Shown here: piece by piece, positions 45,191 through 56,760 of the stretch
How positions within the stretch are numbered: position 1 is the first letter of the stretch
How the letters are laid out: every line of letters starts with the position of its first letter
NCBI GenBank assembly: GCA_010909165.1
Contig: MU008210.1
Location: forward strand, 186,001-250,000
Reading direction: 5' to 3'
DNA: 64,000 nucleotides
Origin: Anthoceros angustus
Taxonomy: Eukaryota; Streptophyta; Anthocerotopsida; Anthocerotales; Anthocerotaceae
Program-made: the position numbers and the translations under genes
The notes under the pieces: generated by a model
The model's input: the letters and a program-made list of their open reading frames with translations, nothing else
Told to the model about the DNA's origin: nothing
The model's database searches: none

Positions 45191-45716
45191 AACTATGAAA
45201 GGAAGCTCACTAAACCCCTAGTCCAGCATACTCTTCCCTCTTGAGTAATCTAGGTCATGCATTCTTTGCTTGGTGATCAAGAAGGTTCGCTATCTTCTTA
45301 GTTTCCTAGGATAGGGCGCGTATGCATTTAGAATAGATTAGCATAAGAATGGCGAAGCCATGGGAGATGAGTGGATGAAGCATCACTTACATACAAGCGT
45401 TATGCGCCCGCTTATTGTCCTCATCGTCGGTATTTTGTCATACTCTTCACCTTTTGAAGGAGCGAGTTGTGCTTGGACCGATGTAGTTCGCACGAATCCG
45501 GTTCCTTTCCTCCATAGCTTCGTGGCTGTCCTTAGTAATCTTGTCGGTAGTAGTAGTCAAGTTCTCCTTCGTCGAAATGCCGTCTTTATCATCTCCTTGT
45601 ACTCTTCCTTTGTGATTCTCATCTTCTTGTCGTGAGTCTCGGGAAAGGCCACATAAGGAGGCATATGCCACACCTACCACAGTAGAGCGTAGAGGTATCA
45701 TGGTTTGCAACCTCTT
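45191..45716. other. T7 3' flank, unassigned
   Basis: There is no clear PPT or LTR for T7. Short frames (45360-45635) show no motif. The T7 3' LTR is either missing or too diverged to see. Confidence 0.4.
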
Positions 45717-47323
45717 GGCAGCCTTATCCATCTGATTGTTCTTCTTACATTTTCTTTGGCATCAATGTCCGCGGGATGCTCGCAAGTTACCATGTGGAGA
45801 ATCCACTACCTTGGAGAGAATGCGGCACCGCCTTCCACGGTGACACTCCATGCCACGCGCAGTGGAGTCATGAGCACACAACAATGAGAGCAGGAGGCGC
45901 AAGAGGCCTATCCGGACTCTGACAAATGAAGATGACAAACTAGGCGCAAGTAAGGGCTGGTCTGCGTAGAGATAGAGATTGTCCATTTGCGTGATGATAT
46001 AGAAAGGAGTGGCGGGAGTGGAGTGTAAGAGGGACTGGGCGTAAAGGTTCATGTGCAATGATGCTTGAGTGAGAAGCCCGTGTTACCATCTTGGCGTGAT
46101 GCCTTGATGTTCCTCGTGTTTCCTTAATTAAATATCTAAACATTACGTCTAAGAGGGAGTAAAGGAAACCCCAATACTTTTCTACCTTAAGTTCACTTAG
46201 GGTTACAATTATATAGACTTATGTTCAGTTATTTGTTACGCTGCTACACACTCTTATGTATATGTGCTCTAGTGTGAGATAACCGTTGTTCTGTTTCCTT
46301 CCTACCGCATGCTTGCCTTCTTCCCTTTCCTTGCACCGAGATCTTCAGATCGTTTTACTCGAGGCGGGCCACTACATCGACCTCTTGCATGGTGCTGCCA
46401 AGGGAAGTCAGCCGGGCACGTAAGTGCCGGAATTTGCTGATAAATGTGGTGACAGGTTCTCCTTCTTTCAACTTGAGATTGTAGAACTCTTGTCGAGCAG
46501 CACACAGGGTCATCATATTTTGAACCTTGTATGTCTCGATGAGTTGATCCAGATCTCATGTGCATTGCTAAGAAACTCCACTTCAGGGACGAGATCAGCA
46601 TCAAGTCTAGCAATGAGCAAGGTGGCGGCAATCTTAAGTTGATCCCATCGGCCTTTTGTGCAACTCACTACAACACCAGTGGTGGGGTTCGTGGTGTACC
46701 GAGGATCGAGCAAGGCCCCACCAACAACTTCCCAAACTCCTCTTGCAACTAGGTAGATTTCATCCTAACTCTCCAAATGTCAAATTTTGTTCCATTGAAT
46801 TGATCACGCTCCTTTAACTCGAGGTGAATGCGGTGGAGCCGGAGGAGACGGTAGGGAGGTTTGTGTGGTGATGGCATAGTGGAAGATGAAGTTGAGGCTG
46901 CCATGATGGGCTATTACGAAGGGGAGACCATGCAAGTGCACAAGAGAAAAAGCAAGTCGTGTGGTAAGCATGTGAAAAACTAACCTAATGTGAACTCTAG
47001 TTATGGTTTTTTCAATTAGGGTTAAACATCATGTGGCAAGGAAACTAATAAGCACCCATCAGCGAAGCTAGAATGCATGTAACACAAGGCACCCTTTGAA
47101 TTTTGAGTAGCAACACGGATTGCAACAAGTGCGGAATGGAGCATAGGGGGCGCGCAGACCTAACCGCCGCCCTCCATCCACAGAGAAGAATCATGGAACA
47201 GCGTCGTAAGAAGAGCATGCCCGTGGTGCCCCAAGCTCTGTGTGGTTGAAGAGGTAAGATCCATGGAGCGCAACTCATGTCAGTTGAATTCCCGATCAAT
47301 GTCGAAGCTGCATGTAATGTCTG
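45717..47323 (-). repeat. Tandem unit 1 with copia gag fragment
   Basis: This 1607-bp unit is followed head-to-tail by a second copy. It contains a minus-strand copia gag (from ATG 46904 down to about 46310: EFLSNAHEIW, CCSTRVLQSQVERRR in broken frames), preceded by leader DNA and followed by AT-rich sequence with a TATATA element. There is no protease, integrase or RT. Confidence 0.8.
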
Positions 47324-48930
47324 GCAGCCTTATCCATCTGCAGTTGTTCTTCTTCTTTGGCATCAATGTCCGCTATGGGATGCTGAGTTACCATGTGGAG
47401 AATCCACTACCTTGGAGAGAATGCGGTGGCGCACCGCCTTCCACGGTCAGACACTCCATGCCACGCAGTGGAGTCATGAGCACACAACAATGAGAGCGAG
47501 CCGAGGCCTATCCGGACTCTACAGCAAATGAAGATGACAAACTAGGCGCAAGTAAGAGTGGTCTAGAGATAGAGATTGTCCATTTGCGCCGGTGATATAG
47601 AAAGGAGGCGGGAGTGGAGTGTAAGAGGGCACAGGGCGTAAAGGTTCATGTGCAATGATGCTTGAGTGAGAAGTGTGGTAATCTTGGCGTGATGCCTTGA
47701 TGTTCCTCGTGTTTCCTTAATTAAATATCTAAACATTACGTCTAAGAGGGAGTAAAGAAACCCCAATACTTTTCTACCTTAAGTTCACTTAGGGTTACAA
47801 TTATATAGACTTATGTTTAGTTATTTATTCATATTACACACTCTTATGTATATGTGCTCTAGTGTGAGATAACCGTTCTGTTTCCTTCCTACGCATGCTT
47901 GCCTTCTTCCCTTTCCTTGCCATGCGAGATCTTGATCGTTTTACTCGAGGCGGGCCACTGCATCGACCTCTTGCATGGTGCTGCCAAGGGAAGTCAGCTG
48001 GGCGCGTAAGTGCCAGAATTTGCTGATAAATGTGGTGACAGGTTCTCCTTCTTTCAACTTGAGATTGTAGAACTCTTGTCGAGCAGTACACAGGGTCATC
48101 ATATTCTGAACCTTGTATGTCTCGATGAGTTGACTCCAGATCTCATGTGCATTGTTAAGAAACTCCACTTCAGGGACGAGATCAGCATCAAGTCTAGCAA
48201 TGAGCAAGGTGACGGCAATACTGTTAAGTTGATCCCATCAGGCCTTTTGTGCAACTGTCACTACAACACCAGCAGTGGTGGGGTTCATGGTGTACCGAGG
48301 ATCGAGCAAGGCCCCAACTTCCCAAACTCCTCTTGAGTAGATTTCATCCTAACTCTCCAAATGTCAAATTTTGTTCCATTGAATTGATCACGCTCCTTTA
48401 ACTCGAGGTGAATGCGGGGTGGAGCCGGAGGAGACAGGTAGGGAGGTTTGTGTGGTGATGGCATAGTGGAAGATGAAGTTGAGGCTGCCATGATGGCTGT
48501 TAGATGAGGAGACCATGCAAGTGCACAAGAGAAAAGCAAGCAAGTCGTGTGGTAAGCATGTGAAAAACTAACCTAATGTGAACTCTAGTTATGGTTTTTC
48601 GAATTAGGGTTAAACTGTCATGTGGCAAGGAAACTAATAACTGCCCAGCCAATCAGCAGAAAGCTAGAATGCATGTAACTGCCACACAAGGCACCCTTTG
48701 AATTTTGAGTGGCAACTTCTGGATTGTAACAAGTCTGCCAGAATGGAGCATAGGGGGCGCGCAGACCTAACCGCCGCCCTCCATCCACAGAGAAGAATCA
48801 TGGAACAGCGTTGTAAGGACGAGCATGCCCGTGGTGCCCCAAGCTCTGTGTGGTTGAAGAGGTAAGATCCATGGAGCGCGCAACTTTCTTAATGCGTTGA
48901 ATTCCCGATCAATGTCGAAGCGCCATGTAA
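47324..48930 (-). pseudogene. Tandem unit 2 with copia gag
   Basis: This repeats unit 1. Gag starts at ATG 48491 with MAASTSSSTMPSPHKPP, then HLELKERDQFNGTKFDIW, and after a shift continues at 47941-48207 with LIARLDADLVPEVEFLNNAHEIW, NLKLKEGEPVTTFISKFW and LRAQLTSLG. This is the UBN2-type Gag core of plant copia elements. It differs from unit 1 mainly by short indels. The rest of the element is absent. Confidence 0.85.
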
Positions 48931-49338
48931 TACCGTCTGCAGCCTTTTCTCCATGTCTTGTAACGAGATCTTGGCATGTGCTGGCGAAATTATGACTTCA
49001 ACTCAGGCGGATGTAATATTGATCAAAGAAGGAATTGATGTAGCTGAAAATTCCCCTTCATCGTTTGAATTGATAGCGTACAAACTGTGCAATTTGGTCT
49101 GTAATTGTGGATTCTTTAAATTTCGATATGAATTTTTTCGGTCATGAATTCTCGGGCTGGCTGGGTAGCTGCACTCTTCCTTGCATTGTTGAAGTTGATT
49201 TCGATATTGCCTTTGTTCTTGTGCCAAAATGCGCGGCGCTGAGTTCCATACTCGTCAAGGTATAGTTGACTCGGGCCGTCACGAGGGGAGGGGAACCTTT
49301 GCACTCACGATAACCAGCGGATGTGCCTCAAGGCATTT
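48931..49338 (-). other. Unassigned sequence left of LTR fragment
   Basis: A minus-strand frame (49116-49304) with PSQLYLDEYGTQRRAFW is unrecognised. It stands where a gypsy leader/gag start would be expected relative to the LTR at 49339, but no primer site is visible. Confidence 0.3.
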
Positions 49339-51502
49339 GTGGGAGGAAAACCCGGGGCTTAGATTCACCCTCTAGTGGCCACACTTATCCCATCGCTAAG
49401 TACAATAGGTTTCGTCCCATGAGACTCTTGTTTGTCGTCACCAGCATCCAAGGCACAAACCACACACCTCTTCACACCCCAAGCTCCCTCACGTGGAGCA
49501 ACCTCAACTCACTCCTGACAGCCACGCCTCACCGTGCTGCTCGTTTATCACCGCTTCCAGACCTACAACGACACCCTATGACTATAGGTCCACACCCCAC
49601 GGTAGTAGGTCAACAGGCTACACACATAGGGACCCCCTACGTTGCAACGCGACTTCACCACCCCGTGATCTTCCACTATTCCTTTCCCATTGCCTTCCCA
49701 CAATTGGCACATCCTCAACCACCAACTCGGCGGCAGCCGCTCCGCTTGCTCGTCGAATCGGCCTCGGGACCTACAACCAACAACAAACAATTGTAGGGCC
49801 TACCTCCTACCACTTGTAGGGAGTTGTAGGAGATCTAGTGCCTGGTGGGCGGCACCCTCATTCCTACGTGGGAGGAGACACCCTATCCCAACGCCGCGGG
49901 CGCATCCTACCACCGGTAGTCACTGGGCAGTTACCTCGCCCTAGTTCAAGGCCTCTCCAACTTCCGGGCCATGGCGCTCCAACTACAACTGCGCCCACAA
50001 AACTCCACACTAGCGTGCCCGACACCTCCGCTCCGTCGGATCTCGGTCCTGGACCTAGCGACATCCTCGTCGTGGGTCCCACCCTACGGCGGTAGGTCCA
50101 CATCTCACATAGGGACCCCCTCAGTAGCGACCTCCACCCGTGATTTTGAGACCTTAGCCCGGCTTCCGGTCTCGGTTTGGTGCATTTGGGACCCCTCCCT
50201 TAGGCTCGACTTGGGCCTTCTTCTTACTCCTAATCTCTACCTACTCCTCTACTCAACATTCAGCTCCACATTCTCCTCAACACTCACCTCAACTCAACTC
50301 CTCATCCTCCTAATCTAACCTTACTTCAAGCTCACTGGCCCTAGCTCGCCCTTATGGCTGGCACAGGTGCACCTACAAGCTAGCAAGTTCTTCCTTGGGC
50401 AGGTTGCTATGAGTTTGCACAGTGAGAACCTCCGAGTCTTTCCCTAGTCTACCCTCAAGAGAGTTCCATGGGCATCGCCACACACCCAAAGCAAAGCAAT
50501 TTCTGACAACCATTCACAAGGAGCAACTGAGGCGCCGCAGGAGCGAGCCCTCCGCCAAGCACTCCGACCACCGCAAACTCCCTCTCTACCGGACAATGCG
50601 TTAGCTTGCACGAAATTCCTTCACAAGGAGCAAAGGACTCATGAGTTTGGGAGCGCAAGGCGTGATATTTTCTTCTCAAAAACCTGCCCCTTATATAGGG
50701 CTCATACATAAGGCCTCCCCTTGGCCACACCTCCCCCCTTACTTTTCCACTACGTTCTTCCTCAACCACTATAAACTAATAGCCGCCTAAAGCCAGCATT
50801 AATTCCACTACCCAACTCGCTTTCAGTCATCATGACAATCAGCCTAGAAAACTCTCTAATCTCCCTATTTTAACAATAAGTTACAGCCTGAGCTGCGCGC
50901 CAAAATCCTAAGAGTTCTCACTCCAAATCCTAACCAATCTACCATAAATCCTCCACTTGCCTCGGCATTGACTCCACAATAGTGCTCCCGCATAATTCCA
51001 CAGCTGGCTCCTCTGAGCCACACACTCAACATCATGAAATCTAAAGCTTGGTGGAGAAGAGACCCATGCTCTTCCCGTGGTTTGCACTCCATCTCTCCAC
51101 AATTATTGCAAGCCTCCACACACACCGTCCCACACCCAATATTTCCAGCAACGAGCTCACACTCCAAACTACCACCATGTGCTTCATAAGCTTGGGGTTT
51201 CCTTGTCCTTCAAAAACCCTTCACGGCATCCATACCTGGCTTCCTCCGGAACCAACCTCGTCCTTGCAGCTTGGCCCCCTTGCATGCACAAGCTCTTCCT
51301 CGCGATTCCTCACAAGCTTGCCTAGGTGCCACTCCCTACACACCAAGCTCGCATGGCCCCTTGGTAGTGACATTGAAACTACTTGATGTAGGCCGTTCAT
51401 TCCTTGCCATGGCACCATTTCCACCATCCTCTGCCTAATCTGGAAAGCTTGCTGCCCAAGGTGCCCATGTGGGGTGTCGCACCCCACCTCCGCACTTTCT
51501 CC
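49339..51502 (-). repeat. Gypsy LTR fragment (T4 family), including tandem unit 1
   Basis: The plus-strand start TGTGGGAGGAAAACC matches the T4 LTR end at 23725. The part 50340-50720 matches 24200-24330 plus 31406-31620. A minus-strand TATA box (CCCTATATAAGG) is near 50690-50700. Unit 1 of a tandem duplication runs from about 50036 to 51502. No coding domain is seen. Confidence 0.75.
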
Positions 51503-52925
51503 GTCGGATCTCGGTCCTGGACCTACAACGACATCCTACGATCGTAGGTCCCACCTCTGGTAGGTCCATCGCCCACATAGGGACCCCTACGGTAGCAGCG
51601 ACCTCCACCCGTGATTTTGAGACCTTAGCCCAGCTTCCGGTCTCGGTTTGGTGCATTTGGGACCCCTCCCTTAGGCTCGACTTGGGCCTTCTTCTTACTC
51701 CTAATCTCTACCTACTCCTCTACTCAACATTCAGCTCCACATTCTCCTCAACACTCACCTCAACTCAACTCCTCATCCTCCTAATCTAACCTTACTTCAA
51801 GCTCACAGCTCTAGCCCTTATGGCTGGCACAGGGTCGCCTACAAGCTAGCAAGTTCTTCCTTGGGCGGTTGCTATGAGTTTGCACACGAGAACCTCCGGA
51901 GTCTTTCCCTGAGTCTACCCTCAAGCCGAGTTCCATGGGCATCGCCACACACCCAAAGCAAAGCAATTTTACAGCAACCATTCACAAGGAGCAACTGTAG
52001 AGGCGCCCAAGGAGCGAGCCCTCCGCCAAGCACTCCGACCACCGCAAACTCCCTCTCTACCGGACAATGCGTTAGCTTGCACGAAATTCCTTCACAAGGA
52101 GCAAAGGACTCATGAGTTTGGGAGCGCAAGGCGTGATATTTTCTTCTCAAAAACCTGCCCCTTATATAGGGCTCATACATAAGGCCTCCCTTGGCCACAC
52201 CTCCCCCCCACTTTTCCACTCGTTCTTCCTCAACCACTATAAACTAATAGCCGCCTAAAGCCAGCATTAAAACCACTACCCACTCGCTTTATCATCATGA
52301 CAATCAGCCTAGAAAACTCTCCAATCTCCCTATTTTAACAATAAGCACTGAAACTGCGCCAAATCCTAAGAGTTCTCACTCCAAATCCTAACCAATCTAC
52401 CATAAATCCTCCACTTGCCTCGGCATTGACTCCACAATAGTGCTCGCATAATTCCATGGCTCCTCTGAGCCACACACTCAACATCATGAAATCTAAAGCT
52501 TGGTGGAGAAGAGACCCATGCTCTTCCGTGGTTTGCACTCCATCTCTCCACAATTATTGCAAGCCTCCACACACACCGTCCGCCCAATATTTCCAACGCG
52601 AGCTCACACTCCAAACTACCACCATGTGCTTCATAAGCTTGGGGTTTCCTTGTCCTTCAAAAACCCTTCACGGCATCCATACAGCTTCCTCCGAACCAAC
52701 CTCGTCCTTGCGGCTTGGCCCCTTGACAAGCTCTTCCTCGCGATTCCTCACAAGCTTGCCTAGGTGCCACTCCCTACACACCAAGCTCGCATGGCCCCTT
52801 GGTAGTGACATTGAAACTACTTGATGTAGGCCGTTCATTCCTTGCCATGGCACCATTTCCACCATCCTCCGCCTAATGGAAAGCTTGCTGCCCAAGGTGC
52901 CCATGTGGGGTGTCGCACCCCACCT
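51503..52925 (-). repeat. Gypsy LTR fragment, tandem unit 2
   Basis: This repeats 50036-51502 at an offset of about 1467 with only short indels, including the TATA box near 52160. It ends at CACCTCTGCCC, where unit 1 jumped back at CACCTCCGC. Confidence 0.85.
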
Positions 52926-52935
52926 CTGCCCATGT

Positions 52936-53068
52936 GAGGAGACCTCACCACTCCCTACGGTGGGAGACCTCACCACTCCCTCGGTGAGGAGACCTCACCA
53001 CTCCCTACGGTAGGGAGACTCACCACTCCCTACGGTGGGAGACCTCCACTCCCTACGGTAGGGAGACA
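52936..53068. repeat. Minisatellite, about five 25-28 bp units
   Basis: Units follow the pattern GAGACCTCACCACTCCC then TACGGTG or TACGGTAGG. Each contains CCCTACGGTAGGG-like dyad symmetry. There are five imperfect copies. Confidence 0.85.
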
Positions 53069-53074
53069 CTCTCA

Positions 53075-53218
53075 TCCTACCTATCTACCTACCTAACTAC
53101 CCTAAATGTAGGGAGCCCTTGCTGCCCTACATGCTACCCATGTAGGGTGACCAGGGCTGCCCTACATACTACTTACATCTCTGTCCCCTACTTGTCAACA
53201 CCCTACATGGGTAGGGAT
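53075..53218. repeat. Cluster of CCTAC/GTAGG palindromes
   Basis: Repeated CCCTACATGGGTAGGG-like and ACCCATGTAGGGT-like words occupy the stretch between the minisatellite and the T9 LTR. They can form several short hairpins. Confidence 0.6.
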
Positions 53219-53475
53219 GTAAAGGTATTAAAGCCCAATGTACTTAGACTAATACACTTAGTCTAAGTTAGGTGTCAGTTAAGTATCATTAGTTTAGCTG
53301 AAGCTAATCACTAGGAAGCTTCTTGTGCTCCTTCCTAGGGGCTTCTTGTAGAGCTTCCTAGGGAGCCCTATTGGAGGGTATAAATACCCTTTAAGCCTCA
53401 TCTCAATGTGAGAGAGTTACACTTGCCTCCTCCTCTCCTCTCCTCTTTCCACCATCATGTGCCCACGATCCTTCA
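53219..53475 (+). repeat. T9 copia 5' LTR
   Basis: TGTAAAGG to CCTTCA, matching the T8 LTRs along its length with some extra bases. The TATA box GGGTATAAATACCC is near 53377-53390. No 3' LTR is present, since the element is truncated at 58853. Confidence 0.95.
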
Positions 53476-53495
53476 AGCCATCGAGCCTTTGGTTT
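53476..53495 (+). promoter_or_regulatory. T9 primer-binding site, degenerate
   Basis: AGCCATCGAGCCTTTGG aligns with the T8 primer site ACCGGTATCGAGCTTTGG, showing loss of the core GGT. Confidence 0.55.
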
Positions 53496-53549
53496 GGTTG
53501 TGTTGTGATGCTAGAATTTTCTAGCTGCGTGGCGGCTCGTGGAATTGCA

Positions 53550-54395
53550 GTGATCCGGATCGCGGCGCTGCGAGCGCCCGCGGTGGCGGGGCGAGGCCGT
53601 GGCGAGGCAAAACCGCGACCTGGCGCGAGCGGCCGTGGCGCGAGGCCGGCGGGGCGGAGCGGCGCGGGCCGTGCGGGCGCAGCGCGGGCCGTGCGGCACA
53701 GGCGGCGGGCGGGCGGGCGCGGCGCGGCGAGCGCGCGGCGAGCCGCGGCGCGGCGGCCGCGGCGAGCCGCGGCCTTGGCCGCGGCCTTGGCCGCGGCGCG
53801 CGGCGCGGCCGCAGCGCGGCGCGCAGCGCCCGGCCGCGGCCGCGGCCGCGGGCGCTGGCGCGCGGGCGCAGCGGCGCAGCGAGGCCCAGCCGCCGGCCGC
53901 GGCCTTGGCGCGCGGCCGGCGCCGCAGCGCGCGCAGCGCTGGCGCGCGCCCGGCCGCGGCCGGCGCGGCCGCGGCGCTGAGCGCGCGGCGCGGCGCGGCG
54001 CGCGCGGCCGTGGCGAGGCCGCGACCAGCGCGGCGCGGCGGCCGCGCGCGGCCGCGAGCGGCGGCGGCCGGCCGTGCGGCAGCGGAGGCGTCGCGGCGCG
54101 GCGCGCGGCAGCCGCAGCGCCCGGCGCGGCCGCGGCCTTGGCCGCGGCCCAGCAGCCGCCGGGAGCCCGGCCCAGCAGCGGCGAGCCGCGGCGAGCCGCG
54201 GCGCCCAGCCAGCGGCGCGGCGCGGCGAGCCGCGGCGCGCGCCCAGCAGCGGCGCGGCCCGGCGCGGCCGCGAGCGCGGCCCGGCCGCGGCGGCCGCGGC
54301 CCAGCCACCGCGGCCTTGGCCGCGGCCCGGCGTGGCGCGCGCGGCGCGGGCCGTGGCGAGGCCGCGGCCGTGAGTTGCGGTGCGAGCGCGCGGTG
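53550..54395 (+). repeat. T9 leader GC-only low-complexity tract
   Basis: About 850 bp nearly without A or T, built from GCGGCCGCGG, GGCCTTGGCCGCGG, GCGAGCCGCGGCG and CCCAGCAGCGGC words. It sits between primer site and gag, as in T8 but twice as long. All six frames are open for over 250 codons because no stop codon can form. It is not coding. Confidence 0.9.
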
Positions 54396-54520
54396 GCGAA
54401 AATTCGGCCGAAATACGAATACTCAGTGGAATAGTCAGCGGCAAAATACACGGTAGGTGGCTTTCTTCTTTGACTTTTACAAGGCGAGTCGAGTGTTTTA
54501 TCTGTATCGATTTTTGAGTC

Positions 54521-55280
54521 ATGATGTCTTCATCATCGAAAAGCGTCATGTTCAATATCGAGAAGTTAGATGGTACTAACTTCCGTTCGGAAAGAACAAG
54601 TGTATAATGTTCTAGTGCGAGCGGATCAAGCCCATAAAGTTGTTAGGCGTCAAACCGGATAGTATGACGGGATGAGTGGCAGGACCTGGATGAGCTTGCT
54701 AGATCTACTATCATGCTAACATTGTCAAAAACAGTGTACTTCAATGTGAAAGATAAGACCACGAGTTACGGACTGTGGCAGAAGTTGTGTGACCTGTATG
54801 AGAAGCAAAGTGCGGCTTCTCAGGTGTATTGGTTAAAGCTGGTGGACTTGAAGATGAAGGAAGGGACGAGGATGTCCGATCATCTGAATGATTTCAATAC
54901 CATTTTCAGCCGACTCTCATCTCAAGGTATCACGTTCCCAGTTAGTGAGAGCTATGTTTATTGGTCACATTACGGAGAGTTGGGACACCTTTTCTGCTCA
55001 CGAGTAATTACGCCTGCTAGTGGTCTTACCATTGTAAATGTAGAAGGTAGCACATGGCGAGGTGAGCAGGAAAAACATGGAACCTTCCAAAGGTTCCGGT
55101 GCCCTCATAGTGAGAGGGAGGTCCCTGCGAAGGGAAGCAACGGAGCTTCTCTCGTAGCAAATCTCGTAGTCGTAACAAGAATGTGGAGTGTCACTATTGT
55201 CACAAAGGGTCACTTCAAAAAGTGCGAGAAGTTCAAAAGGACCAAGGAAAAGAAGAAGCGGGGCGACAAGGCGACTTAAT
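54521..55280 (+). pseudogene. T9 copia gag
   Basis: Starts MMSSSSKSVMFNIEKLDGTNF at 54521. It shifts frame and continues in 54713-55279 with YFNVKDKTTSYGLWQKLCDLYEKQ, LVDLKMKEGTRMSDHLNDFNTIFSRL and a zinc knuckle reduced to VTIVTKGHFKKCEKF (the first Cys pair is lost by a shift). The T8 gag at 41961-43172 is the sister copy and keeps the knuckle. Gag would form the particle. Confidence 0.9.
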
Positions 55281-55438
55281 GTCGAGGTTGGAAGAGTTAA
55301 ACTACTGTTGAGGACGGAGATGTCCTTATCTCTTCTTACTTGAATCTTGCACAATTAACGTAGTGGATAGTCATTTATTACGCAATTGGATAATTGACTG
55401 GTGCATCTTTCCATGTTACTCCTCATAGAGTGGTTTAG
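55281..55438 (+). pseudogene. T9 copia protease start
   Basis: Corresponds to T8 42262-42400. A NWIIDW-like reading near 55387 marks the protease start (normally NWIIDSGA). It is truncated by indels. Confidence 0.6.
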
Positions 55439-56760
55439 CGTATGATGCTACAAGGAAAGGATGCGTTAGGCTTGGAAATAACTATGCATGCGGATCGCGG
55501 GCGTGGGTGATGTGCAACTCAAGTTTGACAACGGATCTTCATTCATCTTTGAAGGGCGTTAGGCATGTTCGAAGTTGACAAAGAGCATGATTAGCGGACG
55601 GTTGGATGATCTTTGGTTACCACTTGGTTTGGGGATCACTCTTGGAAGATCTCCAAAGGTTCTCTTGTGTTAGCTCGTGGATCGAAGTGTGGCACTTTGT
55701 ACTCACTTGAGTAAACCATCAAAGATCATGTGATCATGTGAGCAATAAATGTTTCCTTGTGGCATTGCGGTTAGGACATATGTCTCGAGAAGGGAATGAA
55801 GGTTTTATCGTTACGGTTATATCCTGTTCTTAACTTCTCGATCTCTCGATGTGTGAGCCTTTGTTTATATGGGAAGCAGACAAAATCATCACATCGAACA
55901 AGAGGTAAAGTAAGTAAACCTCTTGAGTTGGTTCACGGTGATGTATGTGGACCTATGCCTCTTGCATCATTAGGCGGTGCCTCCTATTTTGTCACTTTCA
56001 TAGATGATTTCTCACGCAAGGTGTGGGTTTATCCTTTGAGGAAAAAGGATGAAGTTCGGGTGTTTGAAATTTGTCACCCTTGTAGAGAATCGATCACCGA
56101 TTGAAGTGTCTAAGACGGATAATGGTGGAGTATGTTTCAGCTTTCGGTCATTACGTGATTCCAAGGAATCAAAGAGAATTGATGCCGTATACTCCTCCAC
56201 AAAATGGTGTGGGCGGCGGATGAAACAGAACCATTCGGAGAGGATGCGTGGTTTGTTGTCAAACTGGATTGCCTAATGGGTTTTGGGCGAGCGATTCTCT
56301 GCAGTTCATCTTATTAACAGATCTCCTAATAAATGTTGATGAGCGAGTTCGGAGGAGCTATGGTATAGAAACCATCCTACAAGCATCTGCGAGTGTTTGG
56401 GCTGTGAGGCATCTTGCCATGTTCCAAAAGAGTTTCGGGACAAGTTGGCACCTAAGTCCAAGAAATGTATTTTTCTTGGCTATGGTGATTCGTGAGATGG
56501 GATACCGTTTGTGGGATCCGAGGCTAGAAAGGTTGTTCGTACTAACGACGTGTTCTTCAATGAGAACAAGATGCACGAAGCCTACTCCAAGCTGTGGAGG
56601 TGCGAAGGGTGATCTTCCAAGAAGATGGACATGATCATCATGGGCGGGTTGATACGTGGTAATGTGCAGAGCACATTCCTCCACCGATAGATGAACCAAG
56701 AGTCGAACAAGCACCTATAGAGGTGCACGTGCAGGTCGAGGCGGGATTACACGACCTCGG
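55439..56760 (+). pseudogene. T9 copia integrase region, tandem copy 1
   Basis: Contains FGDHSWKISKGSLVLARGS (protease/pre-integrase), GKVSKPLELVHGDVCGPMPLASLGGASYFVTFIDDFSRKVWVYPL (zinc-core junction and first Asp region), a SKTDNGGVCFSF segment (second Asp) and LNPHKMVWAADETE-type broken sequence at the Glu region near 56200. C-terminal sequence near 56440-56520 includes CIFLGYGD-like words in other frames. The whole block repeats at 56761-58060 at an offset of 1322. Confidence 0.9.

Noticed and set aside
52936-53218. CRISPR-like array
   Set aside because: Units are contiguous with no unique spacers, the setting is a plant retroelement, and no cas genes exist nearby.
53417-54555. Six-frame ORFs of 260-344 codons
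   Set aside because: The tract is nearly A/T-free, so no stop codon can occur. The translations are Ala/Arg/Pro/Gly repeats with no domain, and the site is the untranslated leader of copia T9.
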